From contig NZ_AP022598.1 in NCBI RefSeq assembly GCF_010725485.1, positions 4,588,001-4,652,000 of the forward strand: 64,000 bases of DNA, written 5' to 3'. The notes below the pieces were generated by a model. It was not told the origin of the DNA, did no database searches, and saw only the letters and a program-made list of their open reading frames with translations. The DNA comes from Mycolicibacterium parafortuitum (GTDB lineage Bacteria; Actinomycetota; Actinomycetes; Mycobacteriales; Mycobacteriaceae). The translations under genes and the position numbers were made by a program. Shown piece after piece: positions 8,855-18,231 of the stretch. Numbering within the stretch: position 1 is the first letter of the stretch; the number at the start of each line of letters is the position of its first letter.

Positions 8855-9718
8855 CTAGACGCCGACGGGGGCCGCGGCGGGCCGCGCACCGGTCCGCGCG
8901 GCGCCGATCCCGGCGGTGACCACCAGGCAGATGCCGACCAGTCCGAGGGCGGCAGGCACCTGAGCGAGCACGAGGAAGCCGAGCAACATCGCGAACGCCG
9001 GCTCAAGCGCCATCAGCGTGCCGAACGCCGCCGTTGTGAGCCGTCGTAATGCGAGCAATTCCAGTGCGAACGGCACCACCGGCAGCAGGATCGCCAAGCC
9101 CAGACCGACGAGCACGATGTGCGGCGACAGCCGCTCGACCACCGAGGGTCCGACCACCAGCGTGGCGACCAGACCCGCGACAGGCATCGACACCGCCAAC
9201 CCGGTGATCCCGGCGACCTCGTCGCCCACTTTCTGGGTCAGCAGGATGTAGATCCCCCAGCACGCGGCCGCGCCGAGCGCGTACCCGACACCGACCGGGT
9301 CGACGGTGCCGGCCCACGGTTCGGTGAGCAGCAGAACGCCGAGCGCGGCCAGGGGCGGCCACACCCAGCGGCCCCGGCCGTGCCCGCGCGCGACCGCGAC
9401 ACCGAGCGGTCCGAGGAACTCCAGCGCGCTGGCCGTCCCCAGCGGGATGCGGTCGAGGGCGGCCATGAACAACACGGTGATCCCGGCGGTGACCGCCCCG
9501 AGCACGACGCACACCAGGAAGCTGTTGCGGGTGAAGGCCGCCCGCCGCGGCCGGACGATGACCAGGAACAGAATTCCGGCCCATGCCAGGCGCAGCCACG
9601 CCACCCCCTCGACACCGATGTCGTCGATCAACGTCACCGCGACGGCGAGTCCGAGTTGCACGCACACCATCGCGGCGACCGCCATCAGGGCGCCGTTGCG
9701 GGTCTGGTCTGCCGGCAT
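8855..9718 (-). CDS. EamA/DMT-family exporter, RhtA-like
   Basis: The 287-residue inner-membrane protein has ten predicted helices in two EamA repeats. [20 protein letters not shown], the helix ending in [13 protein letters not shown] and [20 protein letters not shown] match the RhtA-type threonine/homoserine exporter group. ATG 9718 gives [17 protein letters not shown] and places the first helix correctly. An upstream in-frame ATG would add residues without homology. An amino acid or drug is the likely cargo, but it is not determined. Confidence 0.8.
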   Translation of the reverse strand: MPADQTRNGALMAVAAMVCVQLGLAVAVTLIDDIGVEGVAWLRLAWAGILFLVIVRPRRAAFTRNSFLVCVVLGAVTAGITVLFMAALDRIPLGTASALEFLGPLGVAVARGHGRGRWVWPPLAALGVLLLTEPWAGTVDPVGVGYALGAAACWGIYILLTQKVGDEVAGITGLAVSMPVAGLVATLVVGPSVVERLSPHIVLVGLGLAILLPVVPFALELLALRRLTTAAFGTLMALEPAFAMLLGFLVLAQVPAALGLVGICLVVTAGIGAARTGARPAAAPVGV

Positions 9719-9859
9719 GGTTGCATTCAACGGCACACAGAACGTTGCGGTCCACGTGATTTCGCACGACATACCGTTCATGAATTCCGAACGATTGATC
9801 GGCCTCCAAGCATCTACACGTCTGTTAATTTTGATCCCGCTGAACAGGGTGAGGTGAAC

Positions 9860-11053
9860 ATGGCGCTGACGCAGAACCTGGAGCTGATCTCCACGGTCGG
9901 CCGTATCGGAGTGGTCATCGCATGGGAACGTGTCGGCCCGCGGCCCGTCCCCCTCGACGCGTCCCATGTGCCGGTTTCGGCCGAGGCGATCACGCCGGAT
10001 TGGCTCACCGAGGTCCTGTGCCGCGATCTGCCCGGCGCCGCGGTCACCGACGTCCGCATCGAGGGCGGCGACAACGGCACGAGCACCCGGCGCTACCTCG
10101 CCCTGGAGTACAACGCGGCCGGCGAGTCCGCCGGACTCCCCCACCGGATCTTCACCAAGTCGACGGCGAGCTTCGGTTCCCGCCTGCTGCTCGGTGTCAC
10201 CGGTATCGTGCGCGGCGAGGCCGCGTTCTACAACTACGCCCGGCCGTCGCTGACCCTGCGCAGCCCGACCGCGTACTTCGCCGGATTCGACGCGGAGTCG
10301 TTCCGGTCGCTGGTCCTGCTGGAGGACCTGACGCAACGGGCATGGACGTTCCCCGATCCGATGGACAACCCCGTGGACCGGGCCGACGCGGAGGACATCG
10401 TCTCCGAGATCGCGGCCTACCACGGTGCATTCTGGGACAGCCCCCGCTTCGACACCGATCTGTGCGACCTCGAACCCACCCCGCAGTGGCGGGAGAACGT
10501 CAACCGCAAGGTGGGGTTCGCCAAGAGGATGGCGACCGGGTTGGAACGAGCCAAAGACGTCCTTCCCGGCGTGCTGTATTCACAGCGCGACGAGATCTGT
10601 CCGGCGTTGACGGAGTCCCTCGCGCTACACACGGGCGCCCCGCAGACGCTGTTGCACCAGGATCTTCATCTCGGCAACTGGTTGCGTGACGACACCGGCC
10701 GCATGGGCCTCTACGACTGGCAGTGCGTGGCCCGCGGCCATTGGGCCCTCGACGTCGCCTACGCCCTCGGCGGCTGTCTCGACGTCGACGACCGGCGCGA
10801 CTGGGAGGAGGATCTGCTGCGGCTCTACCTGGAGCGTCTCGCCGACGGCGGCGTGCAGACGCCCCCGTCCTTCGACGCCGCCTGGCTGGCCTACCGGCAG
10901 CAGACGTTGCACGGGCTGACGTTGGGACTGTTCGCGCTCGGCGGCAACAGGTTCGAGCCCGAACTGCAGCCGCGGGGATACACGCTCTGCGCCATCGACC
11001 GTCTCGCCCATCAGGTCTGCGACCTCGACTCCATCACCGCGCTCGCGGTCTAG
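9860..11053 (+). CDS. Aminoglycoside-phosphotransferase-like (kinase-fold) protein
   Basis: About 397 residues carry the APH/choline-kinase fold. The catalytic loop is [13 protein letters not shown] (His, Asp and Asn of the HxDxxxxN motif, near residue 270), and the metal-binding segment [19 protein letters not shown] follows. An N-terminal lobe contains [19 protein letters not shown]. Mycobacteria have many such proteins of unknown substrate, and resistance cannot be inferred. ATG 9860 is preceded by GGTGAGGTGA. The 141-base gap with the divergent DMT gene is comparatively AT-rich and probably holds both promoters. Confidence 0.8.
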   Translation: MALTQNLELISTVGRIGVVIAWERVGPRPVPLDASHVPVSAEAITPDWLTEVLCRDLPGAAVTDVRIEGGDNGTSTRRYLALEYNAAGESAGLPHRIFTKSTASFGSRLLLGVTGIVRGEAAFYNYARPSLTLRSPTAYFAGFDAESFRSLVLLEDLTQRAWTFPDPMDNPVDRADAEDIVSEIAAYHGAFWDSPRFDTDLCDLEPTPQWRENVNRKVGFAKRMATGLERAKDVLPGVLYSQRDEICPALTESLALHTGAPQTLLHQDLHLGNWLRDDTGRMGLYDWQCVARGHWALDVAYALGGCLDVDDRRDWEEDLLRLYLERLADGGVQTPPSFDAAWLAYRQQTLHGLTLGLFALGGNRFEPELQPRGYTLCAIDRLAHQVCDLDSITALAV

Positions 11054-11058
11054 CGGCC

Positions 11059-11871
11059 TCAGTCCGGCGCGGGTAGCGGCTCCCACTCCCCCGACACCGA
11101 CGCGCTCCACCGCGGGGCGCGTTTCTCGCGGAATGCCGCGACACCTTCGCGCGCGTCGGCTCTGCCCATCACCCGGTGATGCAGCTCGGTCTCCAACCGC
11201 GCCACCTGCCGGGCGCTGTAGCCGTTGGTCATGGTGTCCCACAACAACCGCTTGCTCAGCGCCGCCGACATCGGGGCGACATTGACCGCGAGGTCACGCG
11301 CGATCCCCCACGCGGCATCGAACACCTCACCGGCGGGCAGCGCCCGGTTGGCGATCCCGAGCCGCTCGGCCTCGGCCCCGTCGAAGGTCCGACCGGTCAG
11401 CAGGAGATCCGCGGCCACCGCGCCGCCGACCAGGTGGGGCAGCGTCCAGTGCGACATGCAATCACCGAGGACTCCGCGGCGGGCTTGCGCCACAGCGTAT
11501 TTCGCATCGAGGGCCATGATTCTCAGGTCCGCCTGAAGCGCGATGGTCAGCCCGATGCCGATCGCATGGCCGTTGACCGCCGCGATCACGGGAGTTCGCA
11601 GCTCGAATGCCGCGGGATCGGTCGGCGACGCGGTGAAGCCCTCCGCGCCGGCCTCGAACGGCCCCGCCGGGGAAGCCATATCGGCGCCGGCGCAGAACGC
11701 GTCGCCGGCACCGGTCAGCACGATCGCGCGGACCGCGTCGTCGTCGTCGCATACGCGGTAGGCGGCGTTGAGCAGCTGACCCATCTCGGCGGTGTAGGCG
11801 TTGCGCTGCTGCGGTCTGTTCAGCGTCAGCACCGCCACCCCGTCCGCGACGGAGACGGTCAGGTCGGTCAT
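11059..11871 (-). CDS. Enoyl-CoA hydratase/isomerase-family protein
   Basis: The 270-residue crotonase-fold protein has the oxyanion-hole segments AGDAFCAGADM (about residue 58) and AVAQARRGVLGDCMSHWTLP (about residue 130). It begins MTDLTVSVADGVAVLTLNRP at ATG 11871. In active hydratases the second segment usually carries a catalytic Glu (pattern RRGxxPEG). Here the aligned position appears to be Asp in LGDCM, so the exact reaction is uncertain. It diverges from a LysR regulator 48 bases away and may be its target. Confidence 0.85.
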   Translation of the reverse strand: MTDLTVSVADGVAVLTLNRPQQRNAYTAEMGQLLNAAYRVCDDDDAVRAIVLTGAGDAFCAGADMASPAGPFEAGAEGFTASPTDPAAFELRTPVIAAVNGHAIGIGLTIALQADLRIMALDAKYAVAQARRGVLGDCMSHWTLPHLVGGAVAADLLLTGRTFDGAEAERLGIANRALPAGEVFDAAWGIARDLAVNVAPMSAALSKRLLWDTMTNGYSARQVARLETELHHRVMGRADAREGVAAFREKRAPRWSASVSGEWEPLPAPD

Positions 11872-11919
11872 GCGGCGAACTTACCGACCGACACGGCGCG
11901 CACTGGGGACAATCCAAGG

Positions 11920-12837
11920 ATGGACACCCGGCGGCTGGAACTGTTGTTGGCCCTGTCGCGGCTCGGCTCCATGCGGGCGGTGGCCGACGAGTACCGGCTC
12001 ACCACGTCCACGGTGTCGCAGCAGATCGCCGCGCTGGCCCGCGACACCGGCGCCCAGCTGATCGAACCGGACGGACGCCGGGTGCGGCTGACCCCGGCCG
12101 GGCGCCGGCTCGCCGATCACGCCGTGACGATCCTCGCGGCGGTCGACGCCGCCCGTCTCGACTTCGATCCCGATGCCGAACCCGCGGGCACCGTCAGGGT
12201 GGGCGGCTTTGCCACCGGTATCCGGGTGTCGTTGCTGCCGATCGTCGCCGACCTCGGCACGCGATATCCCAACGTGGAGGTGGTGATCAGCGAGTACGAG
12301 CCGACCGAGGCGTTCACGCTGCTGGCCGCCGACGACCTCGACCTGGCGCTGACCTACGACTACAACCTGGCGCCGGCGTCGCCGGGAGCCGCGCTGGAGA
12401 CGATGCCGCTGTGGTCGACCGGATGGGGTCTTGGAGTGCCTGCCGGAACCCCGGCCGGAGCCGGGATCACCGCATTCGCCGACTCCGCCTGGATCGTGAA
12501 CTCCCGCAACACCGCCGACGAGACGGCGGTGCGCACACTGGCGTCGCTGGCCGGGTTCACGCCGGCGGTCGCCCACCAGATCGACAGCCTCGATCTGGTC
12601 GAGGACCTGATCGTCGGCGGGTTCGGGGTGGGGCTGCTTCCGCTCGGCAGGCCCACCGGCCCCGGGGTCACCGTACTTCCGCTGCACAACCCCGACGTGA
12701 TGCTGACGGCCTACGCGGTGACGAGGAAGGGCCGCTCGGCGTGGTCACCGCTGCGGGCCATCCTCGACCGGATGCGGCCACCACCTGGCGCACCACACCA
12801 CCTGCTCTGGCCGCGGCCCCAGGCCGACGGCGGCTGA
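11920..12837 (+). CDS. LysR-family transcriptional regulator
   Basis: This 305-residue regulator has the N-terminal winged helix-turn-helix MDTRRLELLLALSRLGSMRA, then a DNA-recognition helix in TTSTVSQQIAALARDTG. A periplasmic-binding-like effector domain begins near residue 85 (GTVRVGGFATGIR). ATG 11920 follows AAGG. The gene diverges from the enoyl-CoA hydratase gene across 48 bases, the classic arrangement in which a LysR protein controls its neighbour. The effector is unknown. Confidence 0.85.
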   Translation: MDTRRLELLLALSRLGSMRAVADEYRLTTSTVSQQIAALARDTGAQLIEPDGRRVRLTPAGRRLADHAVTILAAVDAARLDFDPDAEPAGTVRVGGFATGIRVSLLPIVADLGTRYPNVEVVISEYEPTEAFTLLAADDLDLALTYDYNLAPASPGAALETMPLWSTGWGLGVPAGTPAGAGITAFADSAWIVNSRNTADETAVRTLASLAGFTPAVAHQIDSLDLVEDLIVGGFGVGLLPLGRPTGPGVTVLPLHNPDVMLTAYAVTRKGRSAWSPLRAILDRMRPPPGAPHHLLWPRPQADGG

Positions 12838-12853
12838 ACGGGCACCGAGACCG

Positions 12854-13552
12854 TCATCGCGCGGCGAGCCAGCGCGCCTGCCGGCGCACGAAGGCCGCGT
12901 CGACCACCGCTCCGTGCCCCGGGACATACCGCGCGGCCGGACCACCCAGCGCGGCCAACCGGTCCAGCGTCGCCGGCCAGGCCGCCAGGTCCGACTGGTC
13001 GTCGACGCACGGATCGCCGGACTCCTCGACCAGGTCGCCACAGAACACCACGGTGTGCGGCCCGTCGGCGACCAGCACGACCAGGTCGTGATCGGTGTGC
13101 CCCCGGCCGGGATGCAGGATCCGCACGGTGACGTCTTCGGCGAGGGTGAGGTTTGCCGCGCCGCCGGCGAGCCGAGGCCAGACTGCCGAGGCCAGAGCAG
13201 CATCGACCTCGGCCGGGTCCGCGCCGTGTGTCACGGCGTCGTCGCGCAGCCACGCCTGGCGCTCGGTCAGCGCGGTCACCACTTCGGGGGCGCAGTACAT
13301 CGTCGCCGCGGCGAACACCGAGTGCCCGAGGATGTGGTCGAAGTGGTTGTGCGTGAGCACGACATGGCGCACCGTGCAGCCGGTGAGGTCGGCGATGTCC
13401 TGCGCCACCGTTTGCGCCTCGGAAACCGTGGTGCCGGTGTCGATCAGGAGCGCTGAACCGTCGGCGCACACGGCACCGACCGTGACGTCGCAGAACGGCA
13501 GCCGGCAGCGGATCACATGCTCGGTGATCCGCTCCCAGACCAGCGTCGCCAC
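12854..13552 (-). CDS. Metallo-beta-lactamase-fold hydrolase
   Basis: The 232-residue protein has the two-metal site of the fold: HNHFDH (about residue 64), His in GRGHTDHDLVV, Asp in FCGDLVEESG and a final His in YVPGHGAVVD. Substrates in this family range from lactones and glutathione thioesters to lactams, and none is indicated here. The start is GTG 13552, because the frame continues upstream without homology. It lies between the LysR gene (convergent) and the DoxX gene (divergent, 72 bases). Confidence 0.8.
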   Translation of the reverse strand: MATLVWERITEHVIRCRLPFCDVTVGAVCADGSALLIDTGTTVSEAQTVAQDIADLTGCTVRHVVLTHNHFDHILGHSVFAAATMYCAPEVVTALTERQAWLRDDAVTHGADPAEVDAALASAVWPRLAGGAANLTLAEDVTVRILHPGRGHTDHDLVVLVADGPHTVVFCGDLVEESGDPCVDDQSDLAAWPATLDRLAALGGPAARYVPGHGAVVDAAFVRRQARWLAAR

Positions 13553-13624
13553 CCCTGGGAGGGTACTTCGGCAGCGCTCCTGAGCCGTGGTTTGCCGCCC
13601 GGTGTGCCTGGGAACACAGGCCCC

Positions 13625-14566
13625 ATGTTGATCCGACGTGTTGCGCGCCCCATGCTGTCCGCTGTGTTCATCTCGCGGGGAATCGAGGCCCTGCGTAGCC
13701 CGAAACCGGCGACCGATGCCACCCGGCAGACGCTCGAAGAGCTCAGCAAGTTGCCCGATCCGGTCGGCACGAATCTGCCGACCAACGCCGAGACAGTGGC
13801 GAAGGTGACCGCGGCGGTACAGATCGGCGGTGGCCTGCTGCTGGCCGCCGGTCGGCTCCCGAGATTCGCCTCGGCGGCTCTTGCGCTCAGCGTGGTACCG
13901 AGTTCCCTTGGCGGCCATGCCTTCTGGACCGAGGTGGACCCGCAGCGAAAGGCCGACGAACGTCGCGCCTTCATCACCGACGTCAGCCTGATCGGCGGCC
14001 TGATCATCGCTGCCGTCGACACCGAGGGCAAGCCGTCACTCGGGTGGCGTGGCCGCCGGGCCGCGCGCAAGGTGTCCGAAGCCGTCGCGTCGGCGCTGCC
14101 TGCCGGCGCTGCCGCCGGCAACTCGCTCGTCGACAGCCCGCTTGCCGAGAAGGTCGGGCACGGACTGCAGGTCGGCGCCGAACGCGGACGCGAGCTCGCA
14201 CATATCGCCGGGGAACGAGGCTCGGAGCTCGCCGAGGTGGCGCTCGACCGCGGCGGCAAGTTGGCCGAGGTCGCCCGCGAGCGGGGCACCGAACTCGCCG
14301 AACTGGCCCGCGAACGCGCTCCCGAACTGGCCGAGATCGCCCGGGGCCGCGGCGAGGAACTGGCCGACCGGGCCCGCCACCGCGCGCCCGAATTGGCCGA
14401 ACTGGCCCGCCATCGCGCGCCAGAACTGGCCGAACTGGCCCGTGAGCGTGCCGAATTGGCGCGTGAACGCGCCGCCGTGCTGGCCGATGCCGCGAGCAAA
14501 GAGGCCAAGAAGGCCGGCAAGCAGGCGAAGAAGCAGGCCAAGAAGCAGCAACACCGCCTGCGCTGA
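13625..14566 (+). CDS. DoxX-family membrane protein with 11-residue helical repeats and basic tail
   Basis: The 313-residue product has three parts. Residues 1 to about 140 are a DoxX-like membrane domain (MLIRRVARPMLSAVFISRGI, GGHAFWTEVDPQRKADERRA). Residues 185-272 hold eight consecutive 11-residue units of the form RxRxxELAExA, for example RERGTELAELA and RHRAPELAELA. The last 25 residues are Lys/Gln-rich (KKAGKQAKKQAKKQQ). The repeats predict a long amphipathic helix with alternating charge, and the tail recalls the basic tail of the mycobacterial heparin-binding haemagglutinin. Binding to a membrane surface or an anionic polymer is inferred. ATG 13625 fits the DoxX N-terminus. Confidence 0.8.
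   Translation: MLIRRVARPMLSAVFISRGIEALRSPKPATDATRQTLEELSKLPDPVGTNLPTNAETVAKVTAAVQIGGGLLLAAGRLPRFASAALALSVVPSSLGGHAFWTEVDPQRKADERRAFITDVSLIGGLIIAAVDTEGKPSLGWRGRRAARKVSEAVASALPAGAAAGNSLVDSPLAEKVGHGLQVGAERGRELAHIAGERGSELAEVALDRGGKLAEVARERGTELAELARERAPELAEIARGRGEELADRARHRAPELAELARHRAPELAELARERAELARERAAVLADAASKEAKKAGKQAKKQAKKQQHRLR
14177..14440 (+). repeat. Eight in-frame 33-bp tandem repeats in the DoxX-family gene
   Basis: Each unit encodes one 11-residue block with Glu-Leu-Ala at its centre. The last two units are nearly identical at DNA level, so recent slippage duplication is likely. Copy number may vary between strains. Confidence 0.8.
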
Positions 14567-14591
14567 CTCTCTTCGCGCCGACCGAGATCGC

Positions 14592-15329
14592 TCAGTCCCG
14601 CGGCGCGTAGCTGTAGTCGATGTTGGTGCCGTCGACGGCGGTCACGGTCAGGACGAACGTTGCGGTTTCCGGTCCGGCGACGACGGCGCAGTCCACCGTG
14701 TTGCCGGGCCTGCCCTCGAGGTCGCCCGAGCAGGTGGCGGAGTCCGGGGGCTGTGCCACGTGGCGCGCCAACTCGGCCAGCAACGACTGCTCGACCTCCG
14801 TCTTGGTCAGGATCGGCACCAGGTCGAAGTTCATCAGCAGCCCGTCGAGGCTGGTGACCTCGGCGGTACGCCGCAACGTGACCCCGTCGGCGGTGACCTC
14901 GCACTGGGCCGTCTCCCCCAACACCCCGAGCAGGCCCGTCTGGCATTCGACGTGCGACGTCGGCGGGCCGCCAGCCTCGTCCACCAATCGGGTGACTGCA
15001 CGCTCCAACTGCTCCGGCGACAGCGCGGGAGTCAATTCGTACTCGATCCTGTCGCCGTCGACGGCGGTGACGGTCACGATGGGTTCGAACCTGTTGGTCG
15101 GTCCGAGCACGACCTCGCACCGGGCCGTCTGCCCGACCTCGCCGGGAAGCGGATCCCTGCACGAGACCGATTCCGGGGTCGCGCCTGCTTCGCTCAGCCG
15201 CGCGGTGATGTCGGACTGCAGATCCGTGGTCGCCACGGCCGGGAGCCCGTCGTCGGGGGTCTGGACGCCGCATCCGGCCGCCGAGGTGATGAGGGCCATC
15301 GCGGCGAGGGGAACGAAGGCCTTCCTCAC
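14592..15329 (-). CDS. Lipoprotein with three DUF4333 domains
   Basis: The 245-residue protein begins VRKAFVPLAAMALITSAAGC, a lipoprotein signal with lipobox SAAGC. The mature part is three similar domains of about 70 residues, each with two cysteines and the pattern C-x(n)-GxxxxCEVV followed by a VTxxDG strand (about residues 45-105, 118-170 and 185-240). This is the DUF4333 fold found singly in many actinobacterial surface proteins, and its function is unknown. GTG 15329 is chosen because it starts directly at the signal sequence. It converges with the DoxX gene. Confidence 0.75.
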   Translation of the reverse strand: MRKAFVPLAAMALITSAAGCGVQTPDDGLPAVATTDLQSDITARLSEAGATPESVSCRDPLPGEVGQTARCEVVLGPTNRFEPIVTVTAVDGDRIEYELTPALSPEQLERAVTRLVDEAGGPPTSHVECQTGLLGVLGETAQCEVTADGVTLRRTAEVTSLDGLLMNFDLVPILTKTEVEQSLLAELARHVAQPPDSATCSGDLEGRPGNTVDCAVVAGPETATFVLTVTAVDGTNIDYSYAPRD

Positions 15330-15414
15330 GTGGTATCCCGTCGCAGGTAGGAAGTTTGCAGGCACCCTAGCAGAGAGCTTCGGGGCCGGCCGGCTTCGAT
15401 GTTTTACTGCTCAC

Positions 15415-16299
15415 ATGCCCAGAACCACCCTGACCGCGCGACGCCTGCACGACCGCGCCGAACCCGTCCACGCCGTCACCTACTTCTCGCCGGAAAGCCG
15501 TGCCGCACTCGACGGTCTGGGATATCGGGGGTTCTGGTCGGGCTACTTCGCCGCCCGCTCGGCTCCGCTGGGCCCGGTTCCCGCCGACGTGGTCACCGCC
15601 GCGTTCTACAACTTCACGGCCGAACGGGTGGCCAAGGCGCTGCCCGCGGCGTGGGATGTCGCCTCGCCCGCCGCGGCGCTGGCCGCCCGGGAGAGTTCGG
15701 CGGCGGCGGCCTTGCGGCGGTGCGGCGTGGGCGACGAGGAGGCCGCGACCGTTGCCGACCTGGTGCAGCGGGCGGTCGCATCGGCCGATACCGACGGCCG
15801 CGTGCTCTACGGCGCCAACCGCGCGTTGCCGTGGCCGTCGGATCCGCAGGCGCGGCTCTGGCATGCGACCACGCTGCTGCGCGAGCACCGCGGAGACGGT
15901 CACGTGGCCGTGCTGACCGCCGAGGGGCTGTCCGGGCGCGAGTGCAACGTGCTGCACGCCGCTGCCGGGGCCGTGCCCGCGGAGATGATCAAACGAGCGC
16001 GTGACTACGACGACGACCAGTGGGCGTTGCACCAGGAGGCGCTGCGCGGCCGCGGTCTGCTCGACGGTGACGGCACATTGACCGAGCAGGGCCGGATGTT
16101 CAAGCGCCACATCGAGGACCGCACCGATGCGATCGCGCTGCCCGTGCTCGCCGGGCTCGACGACAGCGACGTAGAAGCCCTGTTCCAAGCGCTCACCCCG
16201 ATCACCCGCAAGGTGGTCGCCGCGGGCGACGTCCCCGCAGGGACACCGATGGGGCTCAGCCGTGACGACCTCGACGACGGCAGCGCACGCCTGGACTGA
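15415..16299 (+). CDS. SCO6745-family protein (helix-rich, unknown function)
   Basis: This 294-residue protein matches the actinobacterial SCO6745 family by its opening ARRLHDRAEPVHAVTYFSPE, GYRGFWSGYFAARSAPLGPV, and ALPAAWD. A winged-helix-like C-terminal half includes LRGRGLLDGDGTLTEQGR. No catalytic motif is evident. ATG 15415 is preceded by no strong ribosome site, but homology begins there. It stands alone between the divergent DUF4333 gene and the convergent ynfA-like gene. Confidence 0.7.
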   Translation: MPRTTLTARRLHDRAEPVHAVTYFSPESRAALDGLGYRGFWSGYFAARSAPLGPVPADVVTAAFYNFTAERVAKALPAAWDVASPAAALAARESSAAAALRRCGVGDEEAATVADLVQRAVASADTDGRVLYGANRALPWPSDPQARLWHATTLLREHRGDGHVAVLTAEGLSGRECNVLHAAAGAVPAEMIKRARDYDDDQWALHQEALRGRGLLDGDGTLTEQGRMFKRHIEDRTDAIALPVLAGLDDSDVEALFQALTPITRKVVAAGDVPAGTPMGLSRDDLDDGSARLD

Positions 16300-16308
16300 C
16301 AGGACGCG

Positions 16309-16635
16309 TCAGCGCGGGGCGTACATGATCAGGCCCACGCCGGCGAGGCAGACCGCTGCGCCGACGACATCCCACCGGTCCGGTCGGAAGCCGTCGGCGA
16401 CCATCCCCCACAGCAGCGAACCCGCGACGAACACCCCGCCGTACGCGGCAAGGACACGGCCGAAGTTGGCGTCCGGCTGAAACGCCGCGACGAACCCGTA
16501 GGCGCCGAGCGCGATGATGCCCGCACCGATCCACAGCCAGCCGCGATGCTCCCGAAATCCCTGCCAGACCAGCCACGCTCCGCCGATCTCCAGGATCGCG
16601 GCGAGGACGAACAGCAGCACAGACTTGACGATCAC
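16309..16635 (-). CDS. YnfA/UPF0060 small membrane protein
   Basis: The 108-residue protein has four hydrophobic helices. It carries the family signatures [38 protein letters not shown] and [17 protein letters not shown]0060 proteins are small inner-membrane proteins related to multidrug-type SMR transporters, and their role is not settled. It ends 9 bases from the SCO6745-family gene (convergent) and lies 14 bases upstream of livF's stop on the same strand, but separation by direction of the liv block makes co-transcription unclear. Confidence 0.8.
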   Translation of the reverse strand: MIVKSVLLFVLAAILEIGGAWLVWQGFREHRGWLWIGAGIIALGAYGFVAAFQPDANFGRVLAAYGGVFVAGSLLWGMVADGFRPDRWDVVGAAVCLAGVGLIMYAPR

Positions 16636-16649
16636 GGGTCTACCCTTGC

Positions 16650-17396
16650 CTATGCGACACCGAGGTACGCGGCGCGGATGCTGTCGTCGGCCAACAGCTC
16701 CCGCGCGACGCCCGTGCGGGTGACCTCGCCGGTCTCCAGGATGTACGCCCGGTCGGATCGGCTCAACGCCTGTTGGGCGTTCTGCTCGACGAGCAGCACC
16801 GTGGTCCCGCCTGCGTTGATCTCCGCGATGATCTTGAAGATCTGCGAGATGACCATCGGGGCAAGACCCATCGACGGCTCGTCGAGCAGCAGCACCTTGG
16901 GCCGGGCCATCAGCGCCCGTCCGATCGCGAGCATCTGCTGCTCACCGCCGGACAGTGTGCCGCCGACCTGGCTGCGCCGCTCGGCGAGCCGCGGGAAGGT
17001 CTGCAACACCCAGTCGAGGCGCTCGTCGTGCTCGGCCTTCGACGGGAATTTGCGGCTGTAGCAACCCATTTCGAGGTTCTCGATGATCGTCATGCCGGGG
17101 AACACTCCGCGGCCCTCCGGAGCCTGGATCAACCCGTCGGTCACCCGCTTGTGCGCGGGGACGCGGCTGATGTCCTTGCCGTCGAACCACACCGAACCCG
17201 ACGTCAGCGGCAACAGGCCCGAGATCGCGCGCATCATCGTCGTCTTGCCGGCACCGTTGGAGCCGAGCAGCGTGACCAGCTCGCCTTCGTGAACGGTCAG
17301 CGACACCGAGTGCAACGCCTTGATCCGGCCGTAGTGCACGACGACGTCGCGCACGTCCAGCAGCACGGGGCGGGAGTCGTCAGCTGATTTCGTCAT
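16650..17396 (-). CDS. livF: Branched-chain amino acid ABC importer ATPase LivF
   Basis: This 248-residue ATPase is the second nucleotide-binding subunit of a LivFGHM importer. It shows Walker [12 protein letters not shown] (about residue 38), the LivF-typical [20 protein letters not shown], the signature LSGGEQQML and Walker [16 protein letters not shown] 17396 overlaps the end of livG by 17 bases. It is the last gene of the leftward livJ-livH-livM-livG-livF operon. Confidence 0.92.
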   Translation of the reverse strand: MTKSADDSRPVLLDVRDVVVHYGRIKALHSVSLTVHEGELVTLLGSNGAGKTTMMRAISGLLPLTSGSVWFDGKDISRVPAHKRVTDGLIQAPEGRGVFPGMTIIENLEMGCYSRKFPSKAEHDERLDWVLQTFPRLAERRSQVGGTLSGGEQQMLAIGRALMARPKVLLLDEPSMGLAPMVISQIFKIIAEINAGGTTVLLVEQNAQQALSRSDRAYILETGEVTRTGVARELLADDSIRAAYLGVA

Positions 17397-18231
17397 CGGG
17401 CACCCCCAGGTAAGCGGCGATGACCTTCGGGTCCTCGCGGATCTGCGCGGGCAGGCCGTCGGCGATCTTGCGACCGAACTCGAGCACCACGATGCGGTCG
17501 GTCACCCCCATCACCAGCCGCATGTCGTGTTCGATCAGCAGCACGGTGTAGCCGTCGTCGCGGATCTTGCGGATCAGGTCGATCAACGCCGACTTCTCGC
17601 TGGGGTTGAACCCGGCCGCGGGTTCGTCGAGGCACAGCAGCTTCGGTTCGGTGGCCAGCGCCCGGGCGATCTCCAGCCGGCGCTGGTCGCCGTAGGACAG
17701 GTTCTTGGCCTTCTCCTCACCCCGGTGCGCGATGCCCACGAAATGCATCAGCGCCGCCGACCGCTCGATCGCCGACTTCTCCTCACGGCGATGCCGCGGC
17801 GAGCGGATCAACGCCCCGGGCACCGAGGTGTGGTGGCGGGCGTCGGTTCCGACCATCACGTTCTCCAGCGCGGTCATCTCACCGAAGAGCCGGATGTTCT
17901 GGAAGGTGCGGGCGATGCCTAGCCGGGTGATCTGGTGGCGTTTGATCCTGCCGATCGGGGAACCGTCGAACGTCACCGTGCCCGAGGTCGGCCGGTAGAC
18001 ACCGGTGATCGCGTTGAAGCACGTCGTCTTGCCCGCGCCGTTGGGTCCGATGAGGCCGAGGATCTCGCCGCGACGGATGTTGAACGTCACCGCGTCGAGC
18101 GCCGTCAGGCCGCCGAACTTCACGGTCAGATCGGTGGTCTGCAGCAGCACCTCGCCTTCGCCGGCGTGGATGTCGCGGTGCACGCCGGCGATGTCGGCGA
18201 CAGCGTCCTCGAAGGTCTCCGGCTCGGTCAT
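17380..18231 (-). CDS. livG: Branched-chain amino acid ABC importer ATPase LivG
   Basis: About 283 residues form the LivG ATPase. After a 30-residue leader come Walker A GLIGPNGAGKTTCFN, the TRLGIARTFQNIRLFGEMT Q-loop region, the signature LSYGDQRRLEIARAL (a LivG variant of LSGGQ), and Walker B LLCLDEPAAGFNPSE. ATG 18231 overlaps livM by 4 bases (ATGA). With LivF it powers uptake of branched-chain amino acids or similar short organic solutes. Confidence 0.92.
   Translation of the reverse strand: MTEPETFEDAVADIAGVHRDIHAGEGEVLLQTTDLTVKFGGLTALDAVTFNIRRGEILGLIGPNGAGKTTCFNAITGVYRPTSGTVTFDGSPIGRIKRHQITRLGIARTFQNIRLFGEMTALENVMVGTDARHHTSVPGALIRSPRHRREEKSAIERSAALMHFVGIAHRGEEKAKNLSYGDQRRLEIARALATEPKLLCLDEPAAGFNPSEKSALIDLIRKIRDDGYTVLLIEHDMRLVMGVTDRIVVLEFGRKIADGLPAQIREDPKVIAAYLGVPDDEIS

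Noticed and set aside
14177..14440. Regular 33-base repeats considered as a CRISPR array
   Set aside because: Units are contiguous, in frame and code for an 11-residue protein repeat. There are no unique spacers and no cas genes.
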